The position numbers and the translations under genes are program-made. The notes beneath the pieces were generated by a model. That model did not search any database. It saw nothing but the letters and a program-made list of their open reading frames with translations, and was not told the origin of the DNA. Below are positions 43,231-55,663 of a stretch of 64,000 nt of DNA, piece after piece. How positions within the stretch are numbered: position 1 is the stretch's first letter; every line of letters begins with the position of its first letter. The DNA is taken from the NCBI RefSeq assembly GCF_026151205.1, contig NC_087079.1, positions 18,222,945 to 18,286,944 of the forward strand, given 5' to 3'. This DNA comes from Bolinopsis microptera. Lineage: Eukaryota > Ctenophora > Tentaculata > Lobata > Bolinopsidae.

Positions 43231-44214
43231 AAAAAAATGGCTACTGATAAGTCCCTGACATACTACTTTGGTCAATTTTACTTTATCAGTTGGTTTAATT
43301 TTTCTTATCTTATAATGGCTCACCGACCTGACGTTATGTCATTAATATTGTGGGGTATAAAATGTGATTTAACTCTTACGTTTACAACAAACAGCATAAA
43401 AACGCTGAAAATGTTGGTTAATCATATGAGCGAGTTAGCTTATAGTTAAGCCCTAATTCATTAATTGGGAGAAGGAAATGGCCGCGGTAAATCGGGGTTT
43501 TCCTGTACATCACTGTATATCAATTATACAAGGGATTATCGTAAAAAATAAAAGTCGGCTTAGCATTAAGATACAAATAAAAAATACATTAAGATCACAT
43601 TATTCTACATACAGTTAAAACAAAACCATGCATACATTCCATTTACGTTATTCTTTGTATTTCTGTAGCAAAAGAGCTGATCAAAATGTTATATAGCAAA
43701 GTTTCCCTTTAATTGAGTACTTGCAACTTACATTTACTCTTTTTCATTAGCAACAAAAAATTAATGCATGGACGAAATGGCTTGCCCACTGGTGGGAGTT
43801 TTGTAAATTTCATTCCAAAATGAAAGAATATTCAATCATTAGAAACTCAAATTCACCTCACCTTGCCTCCCAACGAGAAGCCATGTTTAAAACTGTATCA
43901 TATGATCATGATTACAACTTACATTATTAAGGTTCAAGATCTTCATTATTCAAACGGATGAAATTAAAACAGCTTAAATATAACCTCTAGCTGGATCTGC
44001 CACAATGACGTATTCAACGACAAATTTCTAGAAGTTTCGTCGAATGTACGGACACTAAATTTAACACTCAACAGCGAGAGCAGGAACATTAACAAGAGGT
44101 TTAGAGTTCCTACCAGCCTGAAAATAGCGTTGTGATTCAGCTTGTCCAGACCTAAGATAACGATAGTGTAGTCTTTGTCTGATATAAGTGGAGTGTGTTC
44201 TTGATATTGCGAGC
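43231..44214. other. Flank between palindrome and PLAT gene, no gene seen
   Basis: Carries a direct copy (43255-43410) of the sequence at 32555-32680. The stretch 43420-43680 reappears in reverse complement at 48388-48790, immediately beyond the N gap. Confidence 0.6.
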
Positions 44215-44220
44215 TTTATT
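44215..44220 (-). terminator. Poly-A signal AATAAA of the PLAT gene
   Basis: The minus strand reads GTAATAAAGC about 46 bases beyond the stop codon at 44266, well placed for the gene's 3' end. Confidence 0.5.
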
Positions 44221-44265
44221 ACATGTAGTCTGTTCCATATCTGAGTTATAAGATACTAATAAAGT

Positions 44266-47200
44266 CTACTCTTCCAGAATGGGCCGGTCATCTGGTCCCT
44301 GAAGTTCACTACCCTCCACCTTCCTTCCCTCTGGCCATAGAACTCTGAAAAGTTCTTTGTTGCCTTTCTTCTTATCTATCCACTGATTACAGGGGAATGT
44401 GTACTTATCACCTGATGTGACGTTAGTAACGACCACGTGATCCAAGCACCAGCTAGCACCTAGACCCGAGTTATCGTGTTCTATCCTCATCTTCACTATC
44501 TTTCCCAGGTCAGGCCATCTCCAGATCGAATGAAGACATCTCGTTTCTCTCGAACAGGTTTTTACCAGATCCAACCAGAGCTTGTTTCCCACTGTCTCCT
44601 GTGTTTCCGTATAGGATGACGAAAATATTCGCATCCGTCCCGGCTGCAAACTTGTCTGCTGTTTTAACATCCACATGATAAGTGGTGAGAGACGGAGTGG
44701 CGGCAGAGGATGCTGCTGGAGCTGACCTGATTCTGGCTGGGTGATCAGGGTTAACAGGTTGCGAGGACGTAGCTGCCAACTTCCGGTAACTTTTCCTACC
44801 TGGAGTTCCAGGTAGAGATAACCAGTGATTACACACAAACACATGCTCCGTCTCACCACCCTGGTGATCTGTTTACTGTCACCTGGTGCAGGTGACACTG
44901 TTTGATGGCGTCCTTCCCGACATCAACACCTTCTCTCGGAGACAGACCCACTCTGAGGTGAGTGATGTCACCTAGATCAGCACACTCGAAGAAGAACAGG
45001 TCATTGGTGGATTTGTCGAAGAACCTTCCCGCGTTATTCTTCAATTGAAACTTGTCAGACGAACCAGATTTGCCTTCCAGGGATACCCAAATATTATGGT
45101 TAGTTCCAGCATCCTTCTTGTTTGAAACGCTAATAATAATCTCATATCCTTCCTTCACCTCGACTACTTCTTCAGGAAGATTATCACACATCAAGTCTCG
45201 AGACAAGTTTTTATCGTCCTTCCTGCTCGACAACCACTTATTGCACGTGAATATAAAGTCCTGGCTTGAACTTGTATCCACCACTGTAACCTTGGCCAGG
45301 TGCCAACTAGCTGATATTGTCGAGTCGTCATGCCAGATTCTGACCCGTTTTATGGTACCTAAGGAAAGGAGAGAGAACTCGAACTCATCTGTGTTGTTAC
45401 GCTCGAATTTGTTGGTGTTGGTGGAGCTGTTCTTGAGTGCCAGAGTTCCGGAGTCCCCTGAATCTCCGTACAGAATGGTGGACACGTTAGCATCCGTCCC
45501 ACAGGCAAATAGGTCGGAGGTTTGTACCGATATTTTGTACAAGACCTTATCAGTGTTCACATCCTCGCTTTGAACTGGAACGTCGACAGATCCACCTGAA
45601 ATATTGCAGTGATAATTTAAGGGCGATAGTTTGAGGGCTCACTGTTTATTTGAACTATTTTCTCAATTAAAAATAACTACACAATGGAAAGCTCTTATAG
45701 ATATACCCTGATTTTTGTGTTGCCAAACTTTTGTTTGGAACCAATATTTCAAGGAGAAAATTTATAAAGAGGAAAATATAGAAAGAGGAAAAAAAAGCGT
45801 ACTAAATTTTCTATCAATAAAATGATATACCTTATTTCCATAATCCACAACTTTAAAACCTAGGTGAATATAATAATCAATATTATTATTATTAATATTC
45901 AATGGTATACTTTATTTATTACCTTTCTCAATCCACTCAGTATTAGCGAAAATGAATTCTTCTCCAGAATCACTGTTCTTCAAAGTGATCTTGTCGAAAA
46001 GCCAGTTATTTCCACGGTCAGCGACTTCAGCTCTTATTCTGGTTAAAGCCCCCATGTCGGGCAATTCTATCGGAACGTTCACTGTCATGGCACGCATAAA
46101 CCGGACTCCATTGTTGCTAGATATTGTAATCTGAAAACACGGTCAGGTCATATTAACACCTGGGCTCCATTTCAATAATGAAGGGTATTGAAGCAATGGT
46201 GAAAAATAAAAAGTTGGTGACGTTTATATATAATTTATATAATGTTTTATAATGTTTAACAAAAAGTTGGAACGTTTTAGCGTGGTTAAATATTTGCCGC
46301 AATTAAAACTTGTCCAGCAAAGCAAATATACCGGTTCAGATGACCCTTTCTCTCCAAAAACTTTGACGATAACATCGGTATCAGTACCAGCTTTTGCCAC
46401 ATCAGCCGTAGAAACTATCATAACGTGCGGTATCTTACTTCCTGGAATTGTGGAGTTTGTGATGTTCCTTGAAGGATAAAATATGGGATTTGAGAAGGAA
46501 AATCTGAGTTCTGTTAGCCACGCTTTTATTAAAGTTTGTAAGGCCACCACATATTATGTGAATATGTCATATTCTGATTACATAAAGCAAATCTATCATT
46601 GTATCTATTCGAAAACAATGATCAGAATCGTAGGTAGGTAAGACAATACAAATTCCTAAAACTAACGAATCTATGAATGAATAAAATATACCAAACCCCT
46701 AAGTTATTGAATTTATAACTTAGAAAACCTACCAAATTCCTGGACGGAGGAAGGAATGAACTCCACCACTAGTTTCCTGTCTCCTCTATCTTTAGCCAAC
46801 CAGCGCTGACACGGGAAATGGTACCGGGCCCCAGTGGTCGGTATCGTGACGTTGATGGTCGAGATAAACCACCCTTCGCTCGCCAGGACCCCGTTGTGCC
46901 CAATCTGATTGACAATTATTTATCAGATCAGATCAGCAAACTTGACCCGAAATACTAAAATAGAAAGGTGGAACATTTAGATGATTCTGATTAAAGCCTT
47001 GGAAGATGAACAAAACGTTACCACAATGCTGGTGATATCCCCGATATCCTGGCTCTCCACCTCGAACTCCTGAACCCTGGCAGGAACAAACTCCTCCTCC
47101 CCGTCCGTGTGGTACAGACTCAGTTCCTCAGAGCTCTCCTCACCCGACTTTAGGACTATGTAGGCGTCAGCGTCCGTTCCCATGTCCGACTCTGGTCCTG

Positions 47201-48227
47201 TCTCTATTGTAACTAAAAATCTGGAAGTGGCATGTGTGTTATAAACAGGCAGTGGATGAAAAAAACAAGCCGTTATAACTATAAGTCTTTCAGTTGTAAA
47301 ATAAATTTAGTTTTGAAAATAACGAACTTTATATTGGTAGAGTCGGTCTGTGGAGCCTCCTCAGTAATGTTCTCGTTTATAGTTTTGCCATCAACTTCCT
47401 TCAAGGTGATTCCCTTCTTCGTTCCTGGAATATAAACAAAAATAGTGAAAAGTTCACATCTTAGTGTGCCTATCAATAGCATAATTTCCTTTTTAGATTC
47501 AACGAAGCGTTGATTTTGAATTTGCAAAAAGAGAAAGAAAGAATATTACGAAAAATGCATAGTCCACATTCCATAATTGAACAAATATTACTATACATAT
47601 ACTGTATATAGCAGATGTTTGGATACCTTTTTCAGCTGCTTCAACCTGCTCCATGGTCATGCCCTTAGGGTAGAGGGTCCTCTTAATCTTCTTATCTCCT
47701 TTAGACTTGGAGAACCACTGTTCACAAGGGAAACTACTCTCGGTCTGACGATAAAATAGGTTAGCCCTTCATTACACATTATCTTACAAATTGTGATAAT
47801 TTGACTCATCACAGAAAATATTAAGCTAGATTTATTGTTATTGTTATTACCTTACAAGAGACAGCTGGGTTAGTGTAGTTACAAACTAATAGTTGATTTA
47901 AGTTAATTCTTAATTAATTAATTTAAACGTTAATGAATGAATATCTCACATTATTGGTGTCAACGACGGTGACACTCTCCACAAACCAGTCAGCTCCCAT
48001 GTTAGCATCATCCTCCCTCACCACAATCTTATAAATCTGCCCCAACTCCACACAGTCCACAGTGAAGGTGTCCACCTGGTTCCTCTGGAACTTGTCCATG
48101 TTCTCGCTCTTGGACAGTTGTCTCTCTCCGCTGTCTCCAAGGGTGCCGTGTAGACTGATGTAACAGTTCGCGTCCGTTCCAGCTCCGAACTTGTCTCCAG
48201 TCAGCACTTTTATTGTGTATGATTCGT
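44266..48227 (-). CDS. Multi-PLAT-domain protein (LOXHD1-like), 3' exons
   Basis: Exons inferred from splice sites and PLAT homology (minus strand): 48227-47950, 47744-47627, 47424-about 47330, 47212-47022, 46904-46733, 46441-46332, 46130-45923 and the terminal exon 45595-44266. Each PLAT (lipoxygenase homology) domain shows V-T-D---AGTDA-V---LYG--GDSG, NKFERN---F-----LG-I-K-RI-HD--G---SWHL--V-V and F-CN-WL. The terminal exon encodes three domains and ends RPILEE-stop. PLAT domains are calcium/lipid-binding beta sandwiches; proteins made only of them resemble LOXHD1 of hair cells. Two single-base frameshifts break the terminal exon: at 44859-44861 (CCC; the second copy at 55864 has CC and keeps frame) and near 44512-44520. 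These look like base-call errors. The true gene probably continues at 59773. Confidence 0.75.
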
Positions 48228-48287
48228 CTGGAGTGAGTTTGTTTCAAAGAAATTATACTAGCCCAAGGTAAGAAGGTGGAAAATTTT

Positions 48288-48387
48288 NNNNNNNNNNNNN
48301 NNNNNNNNNNNNNNNNNNNNNNNNNNNNNNNNNNNNNNNNNNNNNNNNNNNNNNNNNNNNNNNNNNNNNNNNNNNNNNNNNNNNNNN
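48288..48387. other. Scaffold gap of exactly 100 N
   Basis: An arbitrary-length assembly gap inside the PLAT gene's intron region. Sequence to its left belongs to the gene; sequence to its right is a reversed copy of 43.4-43.7 kb. Confidence 1.
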
Positions 48388-48790
48388 GCTCTTTTGCAAC
48401 AGAAATACAAAGAATAACGTAAATGGAATGTATGCATGGTTTTGTTTTAACTGTATGTAGAATAATGTGATCTTAATGTATTTTTTATTTGTATCTTAAT
48501 GCTAAGCCGACTTTTAATTTTTACGATAATCCCTGGTATAATTGATATACAGTGCACATGCCGAAAACCTTGACGGATGTTACTCGTCTAAATTTCTTCG
48601 AAGTAGCGCGCGCCGCTTTCTTCTCGAAATGTTATGCCCGATGGCAAGTGCTACGAAGTAGCGCGCACCGGGCCAGATCATTAACAATGGTCAACGAAAA
48701 CCCCGATTTACCGCGGCCATTTCCTTCTCCCAATTAATGAATTAGGGCTTAACTATAAACTAACTTGCTCATATGATTAATAGTCTGAGA
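48388..48790 (-). repeat. Reversed copy of 43420-43680, with a small insertion
   Basis: 48388-48555 is the reverse complement of about 43507-43675 and 48692-48775 of about 43425-43500. Between them (about 48557-48691) is a GC-rich insertion absent from the other copy. Confidence 0.85.
48557..48691. mobile_element. GC-rich MITE-like insertion, copy 1
   Basis: About 130 bases with CGAAGTAGCGCGCGCCGC and CGAAGTAGCGCGCACCGGGC motifs. It interrupts a sequence that is uninterrupted at 43500-43510, so it is an insertion. A reverse-complement copy is at 50472-50600. Confidence 0.65.
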
Positions 48791-48894
48791 CGAAACAGAA
48801 TCTCGTTAGCTTTTCGTGTTAAAAGCGATTTCTCAACGGTTATCACCTCTTTAGATGATTCTTTCAACATATGGACTTCATTGCATTTTTGAAA

Positions 48895-50035
48895 TACCTT
48901 ATCGGACCTTGTTTGGACGGACATTACTTGAACGGACATAATTATGAACGGACATTTATATGAACGCTAGAAGGCAATCAAAAATCCGAATTTTTTTCAT
49001 ATTTTTTTTTGACATTTTAATAATTAAAATTTTAGCAAATGATTTTTAAATCCATTTACATACAATTTGATTGTCTGATTGACGATGTCAACCCATCGAG
49101 ATCGTTGCTCTGCGAAGCACAGCAACGATTGACGATGCGAATTGCAAGAATGCGATGCGAAGCAAGAATGCTAGTTTGCGCGGCGCGTCGAAGCGGCGAA
49201 GTCCTCCAAACATACAGTAAGCAAGAAAAGCAGTCTTTAATCAGTAAACATGTTAAAATATATGTGCACATGGTTAGGTAGTGCGCCATCGACAGTGAGT
49301 TACTGGGCGGCGCTCAGCCTGTCATTCCGCCTAATCTCTATTCGAACATAATAGCCTGAGGTCCCCAGGTAAACAGTGAGCCGCGCGTGCCGACTGTAGG
49401 ATGGTTTTTTAGCGCTAATTTCGGCCAGCACAATTTTCTTCAAACAAATAGATATTAAGTATCCTTCCCGACCTCCGATTGCAACAAAAATTTGTGAGCT
49501 TACTCATAGACTTACAAGGAAGGTGTCCGAAAAGTTTAAAGCATATCCAACTATCAGACATTATGTTACAGCTAAAAGCAGCGTATTTTGCCCCATTTTG
49601 ATCACTATATCAACTCCGATATCCACCAAATTTTTCGGACAGTTGTGAAAGCCCTATTGTGTATTGGAAGGTCGTCGCCAATTTTCAGAATGATCTCATT
49701 CAAGGAACTGAAGATATATCCAAATAATACGACAAAAATCAACGAATTTGGTCAAATTTGGTCAAATAACGCGACTTTTACAGCTAATTTTGCTCCAGAA
49801 GCCGCGCACCATCAAATATGGCACCTAGGCGAAACTCACTGATCTTTCCAAAAAGGTATGACAAATTTGGTATTGTGAAAATTCTCACAGTCTCTAGAAA
49901 ACAATGGTACAAAAATTTTTAAAATCCGAGCAAGTTTATTTTTATGGTGCACCCCCTAACATGGTCATTATCTAATATCACCTATCATCTTCATCAAATG
50001 GGGTTTCGTGCAGGGAGATATCCCGGTTTGTCTTC
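48895..50035 (-). mobile_element. Third copy of the 859-bp TIR element, split and truncated
   Basis: Begins with the terminus ACCTTATCGGACCTTGTTTG at about 48895, continues through AATCAAAAATCCGAATTTTT and CAGTAAGCAAGAAAAGCAGT to about 49272, is interrupted, and resumes at about 49967 (TCTAATATCACCTATCATCT) to about 50030. The 49275-49965 insert contains no recognised gene; it begins with a GAGTTACTGGGCGGCGCTCA block found inverted at 50268-50362. Confidence 0.65.
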
Positions 50036-50365
50036 TACTTTATCGAGATGGGTGGTATGGTATAAGTAAGAAGGTATCGTACGCGTAGCTGACATAAGCC
50101 ACCGAAGGTCGCCTATACCAAGTACAAAGTATAGTGCTGCTCACTGCTGCTGTCGCGCGCGCGCCCATAGCAGCAGTGAGCAGCAGTTGCGCGCGGCGTG
50201 CGTTGCGCAGTAAAGACACGCATAAAAAGCTGCTGCTCACTGCTGCTCACTGCTGCTAACTGCTGCATGATCATTGCCTGGGGACCTCAGGCTATCATAT
50301 TCATTAACATAGAGATTCGGCGGAATGACAGGCTGAGCGCGGCCCAGTACAGTTACTGGTAACAT
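49280..50365. repeat. Inverted pair of a GACAGGCTGAGCGC block
   Basis: About 49298-49378 (GGCGCTCAGCCTGTCATTCC ... CTGAGGTCCCCAGG) is the reverse complement of about 50278-50345. The same block appears at 13218-13250. Between them, 50140-50240 is rich in GCTGCTCACTGCTGCT and CGCGCGCG words, and no gene is seen. Confidence 0.6.
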
Positions 50366-50471
50366 GCTTACTTCTGCTAAGCAGCAGTGAGCAGCAGTTT
50401 CTTTGCATGCACTATAGTCCTTTTGTGTTAATTCGTTGTACGTCATTGCATTGCATGGGGGTGATAGTTGA

Positions 50472-50600
50472 CCATTGTTAATGATCTGGCCCGGCGCGCG
50501 CTACTTCGTAGCTCGTGCCGTCGGGCCACTAACATTTCGAGAAGAAAGCGGGGCGCGCTACTTCGAAGAAATTTAGACGAGTAACATCCGTCAAGGGTGA
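50472..50600. mobile_element. GC-rich MITE-like insertion, copy 2
   Basis: Reverse complement of 48557-48691: GGCCCGGCGCGCGCTACTTCG on this strand (shown in part), then TTTCGAGAAGAAAGCG and TTAGACGAGTAACATCCGTC. Confidence 0.65.
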
Positions 50601-51034
50601 TAGACAATTTCTAAACACATATTTGACAGATTGGATGAATTTTTGCTCCGAAATTACCAATTAGTTAGTTAATTGACGATGGTATGAAACCAAATTGATA
50701 TTGGGGTACTGCACTGGAAAGTGGAAGTCAAATCTCGAAGAAGATTGGAAAATCATATTCAATATTGTCCCATAGTCTGTCCGCGGCTGTTTAGTGTCTG
50801 TGCGCGGCTCCCCCTGTATCGTTGAAACTCTACAGTGAAACGACATTGGGCCTGGGAGTTATGACGTGCAATACAAGTCTGTCCCATTTACAGTTTTTGA
50901 AGATGAAATTTCCAGGACCGAAATTTTACAGTTTTGACCGAATTTCTGCAGACCTGCAACCAATTAGTCAATCAACTATAGATGCAAGATGGCATATTAT
51001 ACACGATTGAGGTGCTGGAAGTTTGATTCCGGAC

Positions 51035-53530
51035 CGTGTACCAGTAAGTAAGATCAGTCCAGTACTGCAATACTCCACAAAGACACGTGTACCAGTGAGT
51101 AAGATCAGCCCAGTAATGCAATACTCCACACAGACACGTGTACCAGTGAGTAAGATCAGTCCAGTAATACAATACTCCACACAGACACGTGTACCAGTGA
51201 GTAAGATCAGCCCAGTAATGCAATACTCCACACAGACACGTGTACCAGTGAGTAAGATCAGTCCAGTAATACAATACTCCACACAGACACGTGTACCAGT
51301 GAGTAAGATCAGTCCAGTAATACAATACTCCACACAGACACGTGTACCAGTCAGTAAGATCAGTCCAGTAATACAATACTCCACACGGACACGTGTACCA
51401 GTCAGTAAGATCAGTCCAGTAATGCAATACTCCACACAGATACGTGTACCAGTGTACCAGTGAGTAAGATCAGTCCAGTAATGCAATACTCCACACAGAC
51501 ACGTGTACCAGTCAGTAAGATCAGCCCAGTAATGCAATACTCCACACAGACACGTGTACCAGTGAGTAAGATCAGTCCAGTAATACAATACTCCACACAG
51601 ACACGTGTACCAGTCAGTAAGATCAGTCCAGTAATGCAATACTCCACACAGATACGTGTACCAGTGTGTAAGATCAGTCCAGTAATACAATACTCCACAC
51701 AGACACGTGTACCAGTGAGTAAGATCAGTCCAGTAATACAATACTCCACACAGACACGTGTAGCAGTGAGTAAGATCAGTCCAGTAATACAATACTACAT
51801 ACAGACACGTGTACCAGTGAGTAAGATCAGTCCAGTAATGCAATACTCCACACAGACACGTGTACCAGTGAGTAAGATCAGCCCAGTAATGCAATACTCC
51901 ACACAGACACGTGTACCAGTCAGTAAGATCAGTCCAGTAATACAATACTCCACACAGACACGTGTACCAGTGAGTAAGATCAGTCCAGTAATGCAATACT
52001 CCACACAGACACGTGTACCAGTGTGTAAGATCAGCCCAGTAATGCAATACTCCACACAGACACGTGTACCAGTCAGTAAGATCAGTCCAGTACTGCAATA
52101 CTCCACACAGACACGTACTGTACCAGTCAGTAAGATCAGTCCAGTAATACAATACTCCACACAGACACGTGTACCAGTGAGTAAGATCAGCCCAGTAATA
52201 CAATACTCCACACAGACACGTGTACCAGTCAGTAAGATCAGTCCAGTAATACAATACTCCACACAGACACGTGTACCAGTTTGTAAGATCAGTCCAGTAA
52301 TACAATACTCCACACAGACACGTGTACCAGTGAGTAAGATCAGTCCAGTAATGCAATACTACATACAGACACGTGTACCAGTCAGTAAGATCAGTCCAGT
52401 AATGCAATACTCCACACAGACACGTGTACCAGTGAGTAAGATCAGCCCAGTAATACAATACTCCACACAGACACGTGTACCAGTCAGTAAGATCAGTCCA
52501 GTAATGCAATACTCCACACAGACACGTGTACCAGTCAGTAAGATCAGTCCAGTAATGCAATACTCCACACAGACACGTGTACCAGTGAGTAAGATCAGTC
52601 CAGTAATGCAATACTCCACACAGACACGTGTACCAGTGAGTAAGATCAGTCCAGTAATGCAATACTCCACACAGACACGTACTGTACCAGTCAGTAAGAT
52701 CAGTCCAGTAATACAATACTCCACACAGACACGTGTACCAGTGAGTAAGATCAGCCCAGTAATACAATACTCCACACAGACACGTGTACCAGTCAGTAAG
52801 ATCAGTCCAGTAATGCAATACTCCACACAGACACGTGTACCAGTGAGTAAGATCAGTCCAGTAATGCAATACTCCACACAGACACGTGTACCAGTCAGTA
52901 AGATCAGTCCAGTAATGCAATACTACACACAGACACGTGTACCAGTGAGTAATATCAGTCCAGTAATGCAATACTCCACACAGACACGTGTACCAGTCTG
53001 TAAGATCAGTCCAGTACTGCAATACTCCACACAGACACGTACTGTACCAGTCAGTAAGATCAGTCCAGTAATACAATACTCCACATAGACACGTGTACCA
53101 GTGAGTAAGATCAACCCAGTAATGCAATACTACATACAGACACGTGTACCAGTGAGTAAGATCAGTCCAGTAATGCAATACTCCACACAGACACGTGTAC
53201 CAGTCTGTAAGATCAGTCCAGTAATACAATACTCCACACAGACACGTGTACCAGTCTGTAAGATCAGTCCAGTAATACAAAACTCCACACAGACACGTGT
53301 ACCAGTGTGTAAGATCAGTCCAGTAATGCAATACTACATACAGACACGTGTACCAGTGAGTAAGATCAGTCCAGTACTGCAATACTCCACACAGACACGT
53401 ACTGTACCAGTCAGTAAGATCAGTCCAGTAATACAATACTTCACACAGACACGTGTACCAGTGTGTAAGATCAGTCCAGTAATACAATACTCCACACAGA
53501 CACGTGTACCAGTCAGTAAGATGGCTGTAG
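51035..53530 (+). repeat. 51-bp minisatellite, about 49 copies
   Basis: The unit ACACGTGTACCAGTGAGTAA continues GATCAGTCCAGTAATGCAATACTCCACACAG (51 bases in total). Variants: GTCAGT or GTGTGT for GTGAGT, AATACAA for AATGCAA, and a longer ACACGTACTGTACC form in a few units. Because 51 is divisible by three, frames stay open on both strands: 17-residue repeats (VPVSKISPVMQYSTQTR on plus, YWTDLTHWYTCLCGVLY on minus). I treat these frames as by-products, since several frames on both strands are open and none has other coding features. Confidence 0.95.
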
Positions 53531-53840
53531 GACTATTGAGCGGAGGACTGTTGAGCGTAGGACTGTAGGTCGGTGAAGGTCGGAAGTAGGACTGTAGAGC
53601 GGTGTCAAATCGCCAGGGTAGGACTCTAGAGCGGCCGCCCTTGTAGATCTCACAACATGAGGACTTTAGAACGGTACGATCCTAAAATGAGGACTGTAGA
53701 GCGGTGGACTGTTGAGCGGTTGACTGTAGGCCGGTGAAGGTCGGAAGTAGGACTGCAGAGCGGCCCTCCCTTATAGATCCCATAACATGAGGACTCTAGA
53801 GCGGTACCCTCCTATAACATGAGGACTCTATAGCGGTTGA
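53531..53840 (+). repeat. Irregular repeats of GAGGACT(C/G)TAGAGCGGT
   Basis: Ten or so degenerate copies of a 16-18 base word (GGACTGTAGAGCGG, GGACTCTAGAGCGG, GGACTGTTGAGCGG) separated by 10-50 bases; two longer blocks containing GGTGAAGGTCGGAAGTAGGA also repeat. Confidence 0.7.
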
Positions 53841-54773
53841 AAATTTGAAGATTGAACACTCAACGAAGCTAAGTTATACATTGTAACTCGTGATTTATTA
53901 TGGTCATGACATTCTAGGATGATAACTTTATTAAAGAGTCATGGAGTTAATGAACATTTTCATTTACTTATTATAAATATTTCATTGCTAATATTATAGT
54001 GTAACTTAATTTAAGATTATTGGTCGGTCCCAACGTCTTCCAAATGATTGAAATATTCCCCTGCTACTCAAAAATGTAAAACGTGTCTTTGGTATTTTAG
54101 TGAACTGTTCGTATCAATGTGATTTCGCTAAGCAGAGTACCGATCAAGTTCGTGCAGATCATTTAGGAATGAGGATCGCATCGCGTGACGCTTTAGCGCC
54201 TACTAAGGATATCTCATGTTCATCAATCTGGTGACGGGACTGATTCAGATCAGATCCCATCGCAGTGCGATATCTTGTTAGGATTTCGAAGGTATGGTAT
54301 AAATATCACGGAGTATCCCATCATTCATCGAGCTCCTAGACCTAATCCCGCCGACCTTGGCCTTGACGATTTCCTCAACTACTTTATGATGACCTGAGTA
54401 CAAGGGGTTTCCACCGCTCGGAGCACTAAATTACGGGTTTAAACTGGATACCGCAGTGATAATGATATGACAAGTTTTAGCGAGATTTCAACTCAACTAG
54501 AGCGTACTTTGGTTTCGTTACATAAAACATTAGATAATTTATTGAAGAGAAAGTGAATTAACGAGGCTGATATTGGTCACTCCGATTGTAACACTTGACT
54601 TTTAAATTTTTAATAGTTTAATGAATCTTTAATAATGGTTTAAATAGACACTCACATTTTTTAAAGCTACGACGAATAAGAAACAAATTTTCCTTGCCAG
54701 CTAAATTAAGATGAAATCAAGAAACGGAATAGAAAATCACTTCCCAAAAAATGAAATAAAACTTGTTAAAAGG
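53841..54773. other. Intergenic, no gene seen
   Basis: AT-rich non-repetitive sequence with no convincing frame on either strand. Confidence 0.4.
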
Positions 54774-55663
54774 TTAATGTAAAATGCTAATGAACTCCTT
54801 TACATTTGCCACAATCATCTCGTTACTCTGTTTCTTCAGAAGCCACATGGCTGGGGAGACCATGTCTTCAAGAACGTACATCTCCTCATCAAGTGAACTA
54901 GATCTAGCTATCTCCACCATACACTTTGTCATGTTTTGTAGATAATTCAATTTGTGAGGGGGTTCTCTTTCAAGTGTCTCAATGATAATATCAGAAATAA
55001 ATTTGAAGATCTTGGCGAGTTCAGTTTTTCCTGGAGCAGCATATTCGACTGTTTTATCAGAGGATATCTTGCTAAGCTCGTTGAAGACCAGTTTGTACTT
55101 CAAGGGATATCTGGTCATTAGCCAGAGCACTTTAAGAAGGGGTGGATCAATAGGGTTTACACAAATAGCTGGTCCAAGCACATCGTTAACAAGCATGTTC
55201 TCTAGTCTTGATACGTCCAGATTGTGGGACTCTGGGAACACAATTACACTGTTCATGAATGTTAAAAAATAATCCAACATGCTTTTGTGCTTCTTCATCT
55301 TCCCCCAGATGATTGGGAGGATGTTTCCTATCTTTTCTGGAGTAAGGAAGTTTAACTCATGCTCACGAATCATGATTATGAATGTGTAGATAATGTTACC
55401 GATCAAGTCATGATGGTCAGTACACTGCAAGCCGTGTAATAAAGAGTCCACAGTTTTGAACTTGTTGTTCATATCTTGAAGTTCATCCAAAGTGCCGGCA
55501 CTGATGATGACATGAAGTGTCTTGATGCTTGTATGAAAAGCACATTTCTGACTCGAAAACCCCTCTGGGAAAATGGTCATGCTGCTAAAAGATTCCTCCT
55601 GTGCAACAACAAAATGATTTATGTGCGAGGCAGTGAAGGTCATCACCATTTCTAAAAGATGGA
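54774..55663 (-). CDS. Unknown helical protein, C-terminal fragment (about 296 aa)
   Basis: A clean minus frame ending with a stop at 54774. The first seven codons of the longest ORF (MDVKTAD) belong to the neighbouring PLAT copy; the foreign sequence begins about 55663 with FHLLEMVMTF. The protein is leucine- and isoleucine-rich with many amphipathic helices (LDELQDMNNKF, DLIGNIIYTFIIMI, GNILPIIWGKMKKHKSMLDYFLTFMNSVIVF, MWLLKKQSNEMIVANVKEFISILH), suggesting an ARM/HEAT-like helical repeat fold; no family is recognised. No signal peptide or start codon of its own is visible, so it is a 3' exon or a truncated gene joined to PLAT sequence. Confidence 0.5.

Noticed and set aside
50968-53568. Long ORFs (up to 839 codons) over the 51-bp repeat as repetitive protein genes
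   Set aside because: Several frames on both strands are open purely because 51 is divisible by three and the unit lacks stops; no signal peptide, unique domain or coding bias supports one of them.
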